From: Geosiphon pyriformis
Taxonomy: Eukaryota; Glomeromycota; Glomeromycetes; Archaeosporales; Geosiphonaceae
NCBI GenBank assembly: GCA_016748015.1
Contig: JAAOMT010000211.1
Coordinates: forward strand, 116,248-180,247
DNA length: 64,000 nucleotides
Reading direction: 5' to 3'
Both the position numbers and the translations under genes were made by a program. Shown here piece by piece: positions 22,851 through 34,866 of the stretch (the stretch's first letter is position 1; every line of letters begins with the position of its first letter). Under the pieces are notes generated by a model. That model saw only the letters and a list, made by a program, of their open reading frames with translations, was not told the origin of the DNA and searched no databases.

Positions 22851-24410
22851 TTAAATACTTTTTTTTCTTATAATTCCAAATTTAAATTTATCATCCTCCA
22901 TTTTTTTCAACTCAAAAACAGAAATAAACTTTCTTAAAAAAACATTTCCAATAACCCAAGTATTTTCAACAGCTTTTGAACCTTTCACTCCAGAAATACA
23001 ATAAATTGTATCCGGAATTTTTTCAAATATTAGGTCTTCATTCGTCAAATCATAGGCAATTGAGTTGAACATAAATGAAAATTTGAATCGTGTTGTACAC
23101 TTTTGAAAAATAAAAATAAAATTTTAATAAATATTTATAGAAAAAATAAAAATAAAAATAAATTACCGGGAATGCGTAAACTCCTTCATAACCTTTGTTG
23201 CTGATATTTTTAAAACCTGGAATTCTTGAATTAAATCGGTACGCATCTTCAAATGGTAGGTTAATGAACGGGGAACCTGAGGAAAAAAAAAAAAAAAAAA
23301 GNNNNNNNNNNNNNNNNNNNNNNNNNNNNNNNNNNNNNNNNNNNNNNNNNNNNNNNNNNNNNNNNNNNNNNNNNNNNNNNNNNNNNNNNNNNNNNNNNNN
23401 NNNNNNNNNNNNNNNNNNNNNNNNNNNNNNNNNNNNNNNNNNNNNNNNNNNNNNNNNNNNNNNNNNNNNNNNNNNNNNNNNNNNNNNNNNNNNNNNNNNN
23501 NNNNNNNNNNNNNNNNNNNNNNNNNNNNNNNNNNNNNNNNNNNNNNNNNNNNNNNNNNNNNNNNNNNNNNNNNNNNNNNNNNNNNNNNNNNNNNNNNNNN
23601 NNNNNNNNNNNNNNNNNNNNNNNNNNNNNNNNNNNNNNNNNNNNNNNNNNNNNNNNNNNNNNNNNNNNNNNNNNNNNNNNNNNNNNNNNNNNNNNNNNNN
23701 NNNNNNNNNNNNNNNNNNNNNNNNNNNNNNNNNNNNNNNNNNNNNNNNNNNNNNNNNNNNNNNNNNNNNNNNNNNNNNNNNNNNNNNNNNNNNNNNNNNN
23801 NNNNNNNNNNNNNNNNNNNNNNNNNNNNNNNNNNNNNNNNNNNNNNNNNNNNNNNNNNNNNNNNNNNNNNNNNNNNNNNNNNNNNNNNNNNNNNNNNNNN
23901 NNNNNNNNNNNNNNNNNNNNNNNNNNNNNNNNNNNNNNNNNNNNNNNNNNNNNNNNNNNNNNNNNNNNNNNNNNNNNNNNNNNNNNNNNNNNNNNNNNNN
24001 NNNNNNNNNNNNNNNNNNNNNNNNNNNNNNNNNNNNNNNNNNNNNNNNNNNNNNNNNNNNNNNNNNNNNNNNNNNNNNNNNNNNNNNNNNNNNNNNNNNN
24101 NNNNNNNNNNNNNNNNNNNNNNNNNNNNNNNNNNNNNNNNNNNNNNNNNNNNNNNNNNNNNNNNNNNNNNNNNNNNNNNNNNNNNNNNNNNNNNNNNNNN
24201 NNNNNNNNNNNNTGGAAGATTTGTTGAAACTGAATTATCAAAGGTTTCTGAGGGAAATAGAAAATCTGTTGAAACTGAATTATCAATGGATAAAAATTCC
24301 GGAGTTTGAATTGATGAATCATAAGAACATTTCGAAAGATATGCAGAATAAACTTTTGAAATTTTAATGAAAAGAATGAAGAAATGGTTTAAAAACTTTG
24401 AGGTTTTCAT
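22851..24410 (-). CDS. Secreted pepsin-like aspartic protease (A1 family), interrupted by an assembly gap
   Basis: Minus strand. The start at 24410 gives MKTSKFLNHFFILFIKISKV, a signal-peptide-like hydrophobic N-terminus ending near YSA. A region with a 15-residue repeat (DNSVSTDFLFPSETF, then DNSVSTN) runs into the N gap. Beyond the gap, exon 23276-23167 begins after a T-rich acceptor (CCTCAG). It reads SGSPFINLPFEDAYRF and ends GYEGVYAFP; with the missing preceding bases this is the C-lobe D-S/T-G active site. After a phase-0 intron, exon 23099-22851 gives CTTRFKFSFMF, YCISGVKGS and WVIGNVFLRKFISVFEL, the classic pepsin C-terminus with its disulfide Cys pair. The N-lobe DTG must lie in the gap. 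Joining the signal-peptide part to the protease part is inference from position and strand. It is probably secreted or vacuolar. Confidence 0.75.
23302..24212. other. Assembly gap (911 N)
   Basis: A run of N inside the protease gene, flanked by a poly(A) run at 23283-23300 and by a 45-bp tandem repeat at its right edge. Open frames that span it are meaningless. Confidence 0.99.
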
Positions 24411-25231
24411 TTCAATTTTGTAAATTTCAATTTTTAAAAATTTTCTAAAAAAAATAAAAGTTAAAAAACTGGTTTTTAAAAGGTATTTACGAAATAAAAA
24501 AGATAACCCATCTTATCATACTGAAACATATATGGAATAACCATTTTATCTCGGAAAAAATAAAGTTTTTTAACAATTAAAGAATCTTTGGAATAACCTT
24601 TTTTTCGATATATTATTATTAAGATCTTCCAAATATATACGTATAAAATCTTTTAAACGTTACAAAGGATTAATACAAATTTTTTTTTATTTTTTTTTAT
24701 TTAACGAGTGCAGCCCAACCACTACAATCACATAAGATTCTAAAATAAGTGTGGCTCATGCGTTTTCTACACGTGACCAGCCACTCGAATACAAATTCAA
24801 ATAAAATTATTATCAATTTTAACTGGTTATTATTATAAATTGAAATTTGATATCAAAATATTATTTTAATTATTAATTTTATAAATTTGAAATTTTTACA
24901 AATAAAATATTAATGTTTTAAAGTACATATTAAAACTAGAAAATAATTAAGTTCAAGTAAAATTCTAATTTTATTTCTAATTTTCAAATTACAATTGTTT
25001 AAAATTTTTATAAAATAATAATAATATTATTATAATTTAATTATTATTAAAACAGTAAAATAAAAAATTAAATTCATTGCTATTTTTAGAAAGTGGTCAA
25101 CATTCTCATATTTTTTTTTGACCTTAACTTCATGTATTACATTGGTACCACCAGCAAAAAGTAAACAAAAAGGAGTGTTGGCCTATTTAGAAAGAGAGAA
25201 GCTTTAAAGCATAAACAAACCAGTTGAAATC
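24411..25231. other. Intergenic region between divergent protease and HIRA genes
   Basis: AT-rich, with one retroelement-like tail (24680-24790). The last 200 bp before the HIRA start are less AT-rich and should hold its promoter. No specific motif can be named. Confidence 0.5.
24680..24792 (-). mobile_element. LINE/SINE-like 3' tail
   Basis: On the minus strand: GAGTGGCTGGTCACGTGTAG, AAAACGCATGAGCC, GTAGTGGTTGGGCTGCACTCG, then TTAAATAAAAAAAAATAAAAAAAA. The layout (GTGGCTxGxCACxTGTAGxAAA ... GTAGTTGGxCT ... TTAA, A-rich end) matches the 3' tail of LINE copy B at 38350-38217. It is less decayed and differs in the middle, so it may be a separate LINE subfamily or a SINE that shares the LINE tail. 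Confidence 0.5.
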
Positions 25232-26153
25232 ATGCGCGTCTCTTACGTGAGTATGGCTCTCTTTTTTTTTCGAGTTTGGGAGGTGAACCTTGCTTTATTA
25301 GATTTGAGTGAAGAATAACCCATTTATTTTTGTTTCAAGCCCAAATGGGAACACTTAGGTCTTTGCCTCTTCACGCGTTTTTTCAATCCTGCCGTTCAAA
25401 ATTTCCCTAATCTTTTATTACCTAATTACTTTTTTCAGATGAGAAAAAGAATAAAACTTGTATTTTTTCAATACATGTTCATCCCGACGGTTCCAGGGTA
25501 GCAACAGGGGGGTTGGGTAAGTTAATTAGCAAAGATCTTTCCCCATTATAAAATCACTTGTCGTTTCAAAGCTTTCGCTAGCACTTTTGCCCGCAATATG
25601 TTGACCATGATTCTGCTGATTAATTGGATTCTAGATGCCAAAATCAGGGTGTGGAGTACGGCGGCAGTTTATGATGAATCGAAAGAGAATAAAGGAAATC
25701 TTACAGAATTGCTATGTACTATGGGACTGCATACTGGTGCGTTGGTAATCACCCAATCGGGGATGATTTTTACCGATTAGATTTATATCGAATTGAATTA
25801 TAGTGTGACTCCTATTGATGTTCCTTCCTTTTTAGGCCCAGTTCTCTGCGTACGATGGTCGCAGATTGATGGAAGATATTTGGCATCAGGTTCAGATGAT
25901 AAAATCATTCTAGTTTGGGAATTGGATAGGTTCTTAAATATTTTTGTATCTTTGTTTGGATTTCATATGAGCTTCTCATTGATAATCTAATTTAATCCTT
26001 CCATGATCAGTGGATATGGAGGAAAAGTGTTTGGAAGCAATGAACAAAATGTGGAGAATTGGAAGATATCAAAGCGATTGACTGGTCATGAATCTGGTAC
26101 CTACAATATAACTGACTCAAACCTTTTCAAATGGGAAATATTCGAAACTCGAA

Positions 26154-26194
<41 letters not shown>

Positions 26195-29100
26195 CCTAAA
26201 CGTACAGATGTTGCAGACATCGCGTGGTCACATGACAACGCTTGGTTGGCATCTTGTGGGCTAGATAGCTTAGTTTTCATATGGGATGGTCGAACTTTTG
26301 GTATGTACAGGGGTAACGTTAATTTCACGAATTTTAAATTTAGACCTTCCCAAGCATCTGAAAATCGTTTATTCATTCATAGAAAAAATACAAAAAATTG
26401 AGCACCATCACGGCTTTGTCAAAGGAGTTGCATGGGATCCTGTCGGAAAGTACCTTGCCACACAGGTGAGAAATTTCTTTTTGTCGCCCTCATACATGTT
26501 TATTCATTCATTCAGTAAAACATTTACAGAAAATTGATCAATAGTCAGACGACAAAACGCTTAAATTATGGAAAACAGCTGACTGGAAAATTGAAGCGCA
26601 AATCAGAGAACCTTTTCTCTCTTCGCCGACAACTACATTTTTCCGTCGATTAAGGTTCGTCTTTTTTATAACTTACCTAAAGGATCTATCTAAAAAAAAA
26701 GAATTTTTCTTTAATAGTTGGTCTCCTGACGGAACTCATCTTGCCGCTGCAAATGGTTACCAAGGGGCAGTTGCAATTGCTCCTATTTTGGTTAGGGAAG
26801 AGTGGATTCCCGATATATCTTTAGTAGGTCATTCAGCTGCAATCGGAGTAGTAGTAAGTATTTTCTTTGAGGCAATATAATTTCTAATTTCTCAAATAAA
26901 TGTGAAATATTCTAATATGGCTGCAGCAATTCAATCCAGCGCTTTTTATGATACCTGAAAATGATGATGCAGAACAGAATTCAAGTAGTATTGGCAGCAT
27001 TTGTGCCGTTGGAAGTCAAGATAATAGTATATCTGTTTGGGCGACTAAAAAAGCTAGACCATTATTCGTCTCCCAAAGACCTTTCAAACAAAGTGTCATG
27101 GATCTTGCATGGTATTTAATGAAATTTTCAATTAAATGATTCTTTCGTTCAACACTGTAAAACATTTCGTGATTGATCCTCCAGCTTTACATATAAAGGG
27201 CCCCTAATGGAAGAGATCTTTACGCATGTTCTTATGATGGCAGTGTTCTTATTCTGCGATTCTCGGATAAAGAATTTGGAGTTCGAGTCAAAACAGAAGA
27301 AAAGGTAAAAGATCTTTAACATCTTTTAATTAACACATAATCTATCAATGTATTTATAAAATCAATTTTACAGGAGAAGATATTAGCTAAATATGGTTAT
27401 AAACGAAAAGAACCTATCTGTCTGGAGAATGCATCGCAAGTTGGTCTCGAGCAGGAACGCGCAATTATGACCAAAAACCTTAAATCGAAGCGTTTAGCTG
27501 AATTAATGCAAGGGGAAGCTGCGCCCACATGGAACCAAAATGGTGCTTCCAGCTCTATGGAAATAATTGAAATAGAAGAAAATTCCCCTCCTGCCCATCA
27601 AAGTTCAGTGCTCACACATCCACCTTCTCTAGAGTCCAAATCTAGTGCTTCAGCTCATTCAACTGTTGGATCACTCTCAACTGTTGTACCAAAAACCAAT
27701 GAAAAATCACAACCTTCCATCTATACTACCAGTGATTTAAATCCTACCACAACTGGCTTAACAGTACAAAAATTTACAATCACCAAAGAGGGGAAAAGAC
27801 GAATTCAACCACAGTTCCTAAGAGGGTATTTTTTATATTCGTTACTTTGTGTTTATTTTTAAGCCGCTCTTCTAATTCTAATAAACTTTTTATTCTTGCT
27901 AGCTTGTCTTCTCCGCTTGCACCATCTCCAATTCGACCTGCATTCACATCCTCATCTCACCAACCGACGGTAGCCGAATAATTTGAGCTTTTCAATACTT
28001 TAATAACATCTTAATTTATTTCCTTATTCATGTAACAGGAATTTGCCCATTCACTTTCATCAGCAAATGGCTCCTCATTTAATAAGCAATCAACCCCTCA
28101 AGAATCCCAATCACAACCCGATTACTTATCTAACGATCATGCCATCGCTTTTCATCTTCCTTCAACCGACTTGCCACCGGGTGGAATACCAGCTCTCGTA
28201 ATCGGTAATAAGAGAAAAGAACCATCCACTTCAACTTCCGACGTCGATAAACCAAGTAAAAAGCAATCCAATCGTGGGAAACCTGGGGACGATGTAGACA
28301 TTGATGTTGAATCTAGTGGTGTGGGCTCCGCTATGGTATCGCCCATGGTAACCATGTCCCAAGTCAGATTGGCACTTCCAAAGGTGTCGAGTAATTTAAA
28401 AAAGGAATTGAAGAATTTTAAGCTTGATTGCCAGAACTTCTTGAATGCGAAAAGTAAAATCACTTTGTTATTAATAATATCTTTTCAATACCTTTTATGT
28501 TATTAATCATACTCAATTCTCTTTAAAAATACTCAGAACCTTCAAAGCTCACCTGCAGCAATAGCGATGGTCTTCTCTGGATTGATTACATACAAAGCAC
28601 AGTGATGTTGCTGACAGGTCATGAAAAATATTGTGCAGCATCATGTGAAGACGGTAGCTTACAAGTATATTCCGCCGCTGGTAAACGGTATGCTTTTTCA
28701 TTTTTTAAATGCTGATAAACTCAAAGCTTAATATCTTAAATATTACTCTACTGTTATCAATAAAAGACTATTGCCACCAATAATGTTGGAATCGCCAGTA
28801 TCATATTTGAATAATGTTGGTGATTATCTTTTATCTCTGACTCAAACCGGTTTAATAAATGTTTGGTTAGTTTCCTTTATTTTTCATTCAACTTGTGCTT
28901 GAACTTCATTCCCAGATTATTAAATTATTTGAAAAACTCATAGGGACTTGTTGCGACGAAAAGCGATAATATCATCCATCTCAATAGCCCCAATTTTACA
29001 AGCTGCAACAGTATCAACCGAAAACTTTACCAAACAAACCATCACAGCTGCATGTCTTCGGCCAAATGGGATACCGATGCTGAGAACCACCAGTGGTGAT

Positions 29101-29904
29101 GTATGGATATATCATCTTGAGATGAAAACTTGGATACGAGCCCATGATCCTCGCTATATAAATTTGCGCACAGTAACAGGTGTGCCAGATATTTCTGAAA
29201 ATCTCCCTACTGCCTTGGGGATAATGAGGGAGAGCGGAGTCGAATCAAACGTTGAAAATTTAGGAATAATGGCATACCTGAATCCTACACAGAGTAATAA
29301 TAAGGAAACTCAGTTAGAAACCTCTCAATCATTGGGATATATAGAGAATGAAATGGCTGTAGCGGAAATATTGAACTCTCGAACTGATCTTCGGCGCAAT
29401 TTAGCGTTGTATGCTCAACAACTGGCTGACCTGGGGGCTGTTGCGAAAGCCCAAGAATTATGTCAAGAACTATGGGCGTCAAATACCAGGTGAGTAGATA
29501 CATGTCCATCAAATGCAAAGCCAAATGTAATCAAAAAATATCAATCCGATAAAACCAATTTTCACCTAGCGCTGATTTCACAAATAACGGAGCATCAAAT
29601 TGCGGTTCCCCAATCGCGGTAAGTCTTGAAAACTTGTCCCCGAAATCATTTATTCTTGTGTTGAATGGCAATTAATAATTTTACATTTTATTGTTTTCAA
29701 CAGAGTATATCGAAACGCTTCCTTTTACGGGAAATTCTTCCTATTTTGGGTAAAAAATCTAATTTATCCATGGGTTCTAATACATCCTATAATTATTCCT
29801 TCATTAAACTCTGATTTGATTCCTTTAATTTAGCCTCAAATCGATCCTATCAACGAATAATCGCGGAATACGAAGCTCGATTAAGAGATCAACAACCAAA
29901 TTGA
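25232..29904 (+). CDS. HIR1: HIRA/HIR1 histone-chaperone subunit, 21 exons
   Basis: Exons: 25232-25246, 25340-25358, 25439-25516, 25635-25736, 25836-25929, 26011-26096, 26208-26300, 26383-26465, 26545-26654, 26718-26853, 26927-27111, 27199-27304, 27374-27825, 27903-27969, 28039-28453, 28537-28687, 28767-28865, 28944-29489, 29570-29618, 29704-29749, 29834-29904. All join in phase to 1000 aa, the usual HIRA length. Residues 1-390 form a seven-bladed WD40 propeller ([69 protein letters not shown]). A B-domain motif KEGKRRIQP near residues 508-516 would bind the ASF1 chaperone. The C-terminal Hira domain ([30 protein letters not shown]) follows. The complex deposits H3-H4 independently of replication and silences genes in the nucleus. 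Exons 1 and 2 are very short, and the exon-2 donor (GTCTTT) is weak, so the extreme N-terminus is slightly less certain. Confidence 0.95.
26155..26191 (+). repeat. (AAT)n microsatellite inside a HIRA intron
   Basis: About twelve AAT triplets in the intron between 26097 and 26207. Confidence 0.95.
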
Positions 29905-30633
29905 GTCAAATCTATCTAACGAGTAAATAATATACCGAATTGAGCTAGGCTAAATTTGCCAAACTTGAATACTGCTTTTTTCTCTTTTGGATTAAAATAC
30001 GATTTCGAACCTTCCACCCTAGAATGGGGGAGAGGAGGGGGAAGATGAGCAGTTGAATCAGTCAATCATTCGAAAAAATTTCCAAGTCAGGGATAGTTTG
30101 ACCTGAGATGAATAATATAATGTGTAAATAAACAATTTTCAACTAGACGATATTGATAAGATGAATCATGATCGGCTTCTTTTTTTTAATTCGTTTCCCC
30201 TACACCTTTTTTGGAGAAATATTGCATTTTTCGATAGAATAATAAATAATATTTTGCAGCCATATATATTATTTTATGGGAAAGGAAATTTTCTCATTAA
30301 TATTTTGCCTGCACCTTGGACCAGCCAAGGGTTTAAAAAAAGATTTTTTTTTAAGGAACGAACATGTATCTTTGATCATTGAAAAGTGTGTAACCTTGCA
30401 CCAAATGTGTTTTCGTACAGTGGCGCTGTTGCTAAGATAAGATGTAGTGTAATGAAAATGATATGATGACTCGGAGAATGAGGAGACGAAAACAATCCTG
30501 TAATCAACGGAAAGTGGCACAGACCCTTCCAACGTGCCCAGTAGTAAAAAGTCAGGTGACTTTTTACCCAATCATCTCATTCTTTCTAAAATGTTTATAA
30601 TGTTTGCAAAGCGACAATCCCTGTTATCGTTAA
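29905..30633. other. Convergent intergenic region
   Basis: The 3' flanks of the plus-strand HIRA gene and the minus-strand His/Gln-rich gene. No gene recognised. Confidence 0.6.
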
Positions 30634-32332
30634 TCAAGATTTAGCGACCTGCTCTTGCCCCATTTGTGGTGAATGCACGTTCATTGGAGGCAGTTGTTGT
30701 GGATTAGGGGAATTGGCATGTGGTGTATGATTCGAGGGTGACGATATCTGTTGTGGCTGATGAGATTGTTGATGATGATGTTGCTGGGGTGATGAATGTG
30801 AATGCTGACGATTTTGATGATGATTTGATTGAGGTGATTGATTTGGGGGTGGGACTGGCATACTAGTACTTCGAGGTTTTAAAACTTTGATAAACTTTTT
30901 GGCAGGATTTTCAGCATTTTGAGCATTCTGGCGCACTTTATTTCGTAAGGCCTCCATAACATATTCATGATCCACCTCAGATTCAGCAAGTTTTGGACGT
31001 TTGTTGTTGCTATTATTGGCAGAAGTAACAGTAGTGGGACTTTGTGAGTATTGATGATGATGATGGTGAGAGGTTTGAGAATGTGAGGATTGCGGTTGAT
31101 CCGGCAGAGTAGTAGGAGTTTGGGAGAAAGAATGAGGATTATGAGTGGCTGTTGGGGAAAGGATCGGAAAGGGAGGTATGGAAAGGGTTAATGCCGGACG
31201 TTGATTTATATTATTATGATAACTATGATTCTGAGGAGCAGTTATTCCACTATGACTACCAAATGAGACACTGTCATGAGCGTTACTAGCAGATGAAGGG
31301 GGAGATAGACGTGTGGCACTTGTTGGAGTAGTTGCGGAATAATGTGGATCTGATCAAGCAAAATTGTAAAGAATTTGTTAAGTCAAAAAAAGGGAATCAG
31401 AAACGCAAGAAAAAATAAACCAACATACCCATAGGTTGTGGAATAGGTAAATATGGGCTATGAATATCTGAAGGTGATTTTCTAATGTTATGATGACGAC
31501 AGCGAAACACAAAAAAAGATAAGAGAATAGAAAAATCAAAGCGAGATTCTTTTTAATAATGGAGAAAAAAGGAGGTCATGCTAGAACCATCAAAAATATT
31601 TACACGTTATAACCTGGATTCAATGCTGATAATGAAAATTGATATTGATTGAATTAGGAAAAGAGGAAAATTGATTAATTAATAAATAAATAAATGAGTG
31701 AATGGGAAAAAACGCGACACAAGAAACTTACGTGGAACCCCAGTAAATATCGTAGGCGGTTTCTTTTGCTCTCTGAGCATTTCCAACTCTACTTGTTTAC
31801 ATTGTAGACGCAATTGTTCAGTTTTATATTTTTCTTCTTCAGCTCGTCGCTATCGATTATGAGAAATTCAAGGAGGGGTTGATTATTTGTGCAAAATTTT
31901 CAAAATGAAAAGATTATGATGACTTTTAACTCCATAAACAGAACGAATTGGTGTCAGCTCAGTCATTATTACAAAAATATCTGTTATTGAAGTAAAACTC
32001 TGTCGATATTCGGTCACAAAGCCCGCGATCTAACCTGTTAGCTGTATCCATATTGTGAGTCCAATATGCAACCACCATTTAGGGTATAGTATACTCCTAA
32101 ACAGTGAAACAGCAGAACAGAGGCCCGAACCATGGAAATATCTCGAGTCCGCACAGCTTAGCATATACCTAAATACCTTATCTTCCTCAGCCTTTGCAGC
32201 TAAAATTTGTTTCAATAAGTCGTTGTTCTCACGATACGTGTCTAAAATCTCACGAAGTGATAAATCGGTTCGTGGAAGGTGAGAAGCGGGAGAAGGGTAC
32301 GCGAAAGCAGACTGATTTCGAAGGTCAGACAT
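30634..32332 (-). CDS. Conserved fungal protein: N-terminal helical module, His/Gln/Pro-rich C-terminus (five exons)
   Basis: Minus-strand exons 32332-32177, 31849-31732, 31625-31604 (22-nt microexon), 31481-31429 and 31349-30634 join in phase to 354 aa. The N-terminus is MSDLRNQSAFAYPSPASH, followed by a helical TDLSLREILDTYRENNDLLK. A charged coiled-coil (KAEEDKRRAEEEKYKTEQLR, then KQVELEMLREQKK) comes next. The middle is Ser/Thr/Pro-rich. KRPKLAES may act as a basic nuclear signal, followed by a predicted helix DHEYVMEALRNKVRQN. The C-terminus is rich in His, Gln, Asn and Pro. I do not recognise a named family. The composition resembles nuclear transcription-related adaptors, which is inference. 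The microexon was chosen because it is the only GT/AG combination I found that keeps the frame between exons 2 and 4. Confidence 0.75.
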
Positions 32333-33249
32333 AATGTAATAGTATATGTTTATTTAAAATGAGATGAATATAGGTTTTTTGTTGGTAATAGTTGTAATCT
32401 AGAAAACTATGCACGATAAATTCCCATCTTATTTTTTTTTTGGAAAAAAAATGAGAAAAAGTACAAGTTTTTCACTGGGGAGGGAAGGAAACTATCAATA
32501 TATTTGTTTTGCACTTGTTATTTTTTAGGCAAGTAGAAAAAGTGGTAGCAAGGTATTTTGAACAACAACAACAACAACTTTTCAACTAACTAGGGAACGG
32601 TTAAAGGAAGAGTCAGCAAATTACAAGGAGCTAGCTCAACACAACTGTTCGGTTTTCTAAGTGGCCAAGTATTATTTTCACCTTATGTTCGCGGTGATGA
32701 TGATGATGCATTTTAGCCAAATATAGCATACAAGAATCATCATATGATATGATGATACACAATGAAATAAACTTCCAATAACCGTTGCCCACTGGTAGGT
32801 AAACTACCGGGGGGATAAAAAGCTCATTTAGGAAGAAAATATCATGTATCATACTAGTTTAACCTCCATAGTAGATTGTCATTGGACGATATGTTTATGC
32901 AACATATTTTGATCATGCAACAAAAACTAATTTTGGAAATAAAATTAGACTCTTTTTTTTTGGTTGAACATCCGGGTTAGGTTCATAAAATTGTTGATCC
33001 GGGGAAAACTATGTATAGATTCTAAAAATTCTTTCGTTGAGAGTCTTTGGGTGAAGGTTTACTTTTTTTATAAAGAAGGATGGGTCCCGTCCTTTACAGC
33101 AGAGATTTTATCATCGGAAATTAGAGTTAAAGAAATAAATAAAAAATGAAAGTAATATATCCCCTTTTAACTTTTAGTGCTTAAAATTCATGTTATTATA
33201 TGCTGAATTGAGTTGATCTTTATTTTTTCATTTTTAACTTTTTTATTTT

Positions 33250-33470
33250 ATTTTAAAGTTCGGACCGGAATTTCCAAAAATAAATAAATGAAGATGATGA
33301 TCTGAGGACACAAAATTATCCGAAAAATTAATTTCATCTACCATATGCGCTAAATCAATATTTAAAATGGCATGATCATCGTCATCATCATTGATATCGT
33401 CATTTTTAACAAGTTCAACAATGATTGATTCTATTATAAGGAAACTTTTTTGTGAATTATTTCTATTTTA
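33250..33470 (-). other. Possible orphan exon or gene fragment
   Basis: The reverse complement is open for about 70 codons and has protein-like composition: SIIVELVKNDDINDDDDDHA, then NIDLAHMVDEINFSDNF, ending at a TAA. There is no start ATG in a good position and no recognisable domain. It may be an exon of an unannotated gene or a dead fragment. Confidence 0.25.
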
Positions 33471-33661
33471 AAAATAAATTTACTGTTCACTATCTTTTCG
33501 CGCCTTTTCTTATAATAATACGATTAGAAGTATAATAATGATGATGATGCTGATGATGATATTGATACTGATTATAATACGAGTGAGCTAAACTCATCTC
33601 TCTTTGAGGATCTTGTCATGTGATTGAGAATAGTGTTTAACCGAGGTCATGATAATAGAAC

Positions 33662-33714
33662 AAATAATAATAATAATAATAATCATAATAATAGTAACAA
33701 TAAAAATAAAAATC

Positions 33715-33746
<32 letters not shown>
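33662..33746 (+). repeat. (AAT)n microsatellite, compound
   Basis: AAT runs separated by CAT/AGT variants. Confidence 0.9.
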
Positions 33747-33752
<6 letters not shown>

Positions 33753-34797
33753 ATAACAGTTAGATCAATCTTAAAATTTGATTTTTCTGATCCCGTGGCA
33801 GCACACATATACAGAAATTCTTTATTTAGCGAAAATCATACATAATACACGAGATTTTAATTAAAAATAACGGCATGATGTTGATTTAAAAAAAGAAAGT
33901 TTTTAATTATGGTTATAGAATAATAATGTTAATAATAGGAATAACATGCACAAAATTTTTGGCAGTAATCATTTAGAAAGATTGTGGTTGGACTTGTAGT
34001 TTGTACTATTTAATTTTAATTTTAAAAATTATTAGTGACCACCTTTTTTAAACATAAATTTATAGATATTCCCTTTATTACAAAATCGATCCAGACAAAG
34101 TGACCATTAAATTACAGTGGTCAAAAAAATTTTATTATTTTAAAATAAAACAAAAATTATAAAAATTGATTAATTAGTTATATTACTTTCGTTTCTAAGT
34201 ATCATAAGAGTATTGGATTTCGACTTACGGAAAAGACAAAAGAGTTAAGAGTCATCAAGAATGCTACTAGGGGGTAAAGGTAATTGGAATTACTCATTCG
34301 GAGCTACCAATAATTAATGATAGTCTTTAATTTATTTTTATCATTGAAATAGTTTAAAGCAATGTCAGAAATCATTAAGGATTCATAACCTATAACATGT
34401 CTTTTAGCATGAGAATTTTTGTTTTCAAAGACTCTGGTTCGTAATTACCCTGTGGAACTTGAAGCTTTTTGTTTTTTCTGACAAATCTCTGATTTTAAAA
34501 TTACGTGTAACTATCAGTAATCAGTGTTTTTTCTTATCATTTACTTTTTATTGATTCTTTATAGATTCATGAGGTTACGCTATGTGCTATATTCATTTAA
34601 TTCATATAATTGCTCTTTGGTCTTTGATAAAAAATTTGTATATGTGAAAATCGAATATATTAAAGTGATTAAATTCGTTGAATGCGATAATATAAAAAGT
34701 TACATGATTCGAAAATATATATTGCTAAGCAAGAGAATTATTAGTCTTTAGATATCATTTAAAAAATGAGGTGAAATTTGTTTGAGAATATCGTTCT

Positions 34798-34866
34798 GAA
34801 AACAAAAACAAAAACAAAAACAAAAACAAAAACAAAAAACAAAAAACAAAAACAAAAAACAAAAAC
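34798..34866 (+). repeat. (AAAAAC)n hexanucleotide array
   Basis: About eleven AAAAAC/AAAAAAC units. Confidence 0.95.

Noticed and set aside
23163-24410. Long open frames of 350-415 codons on both strands across the gap
   Set aside because: They consist mainly of unknown bases. Only the short flanking parts carry information; the minus-strand flanks were used for the protease model.
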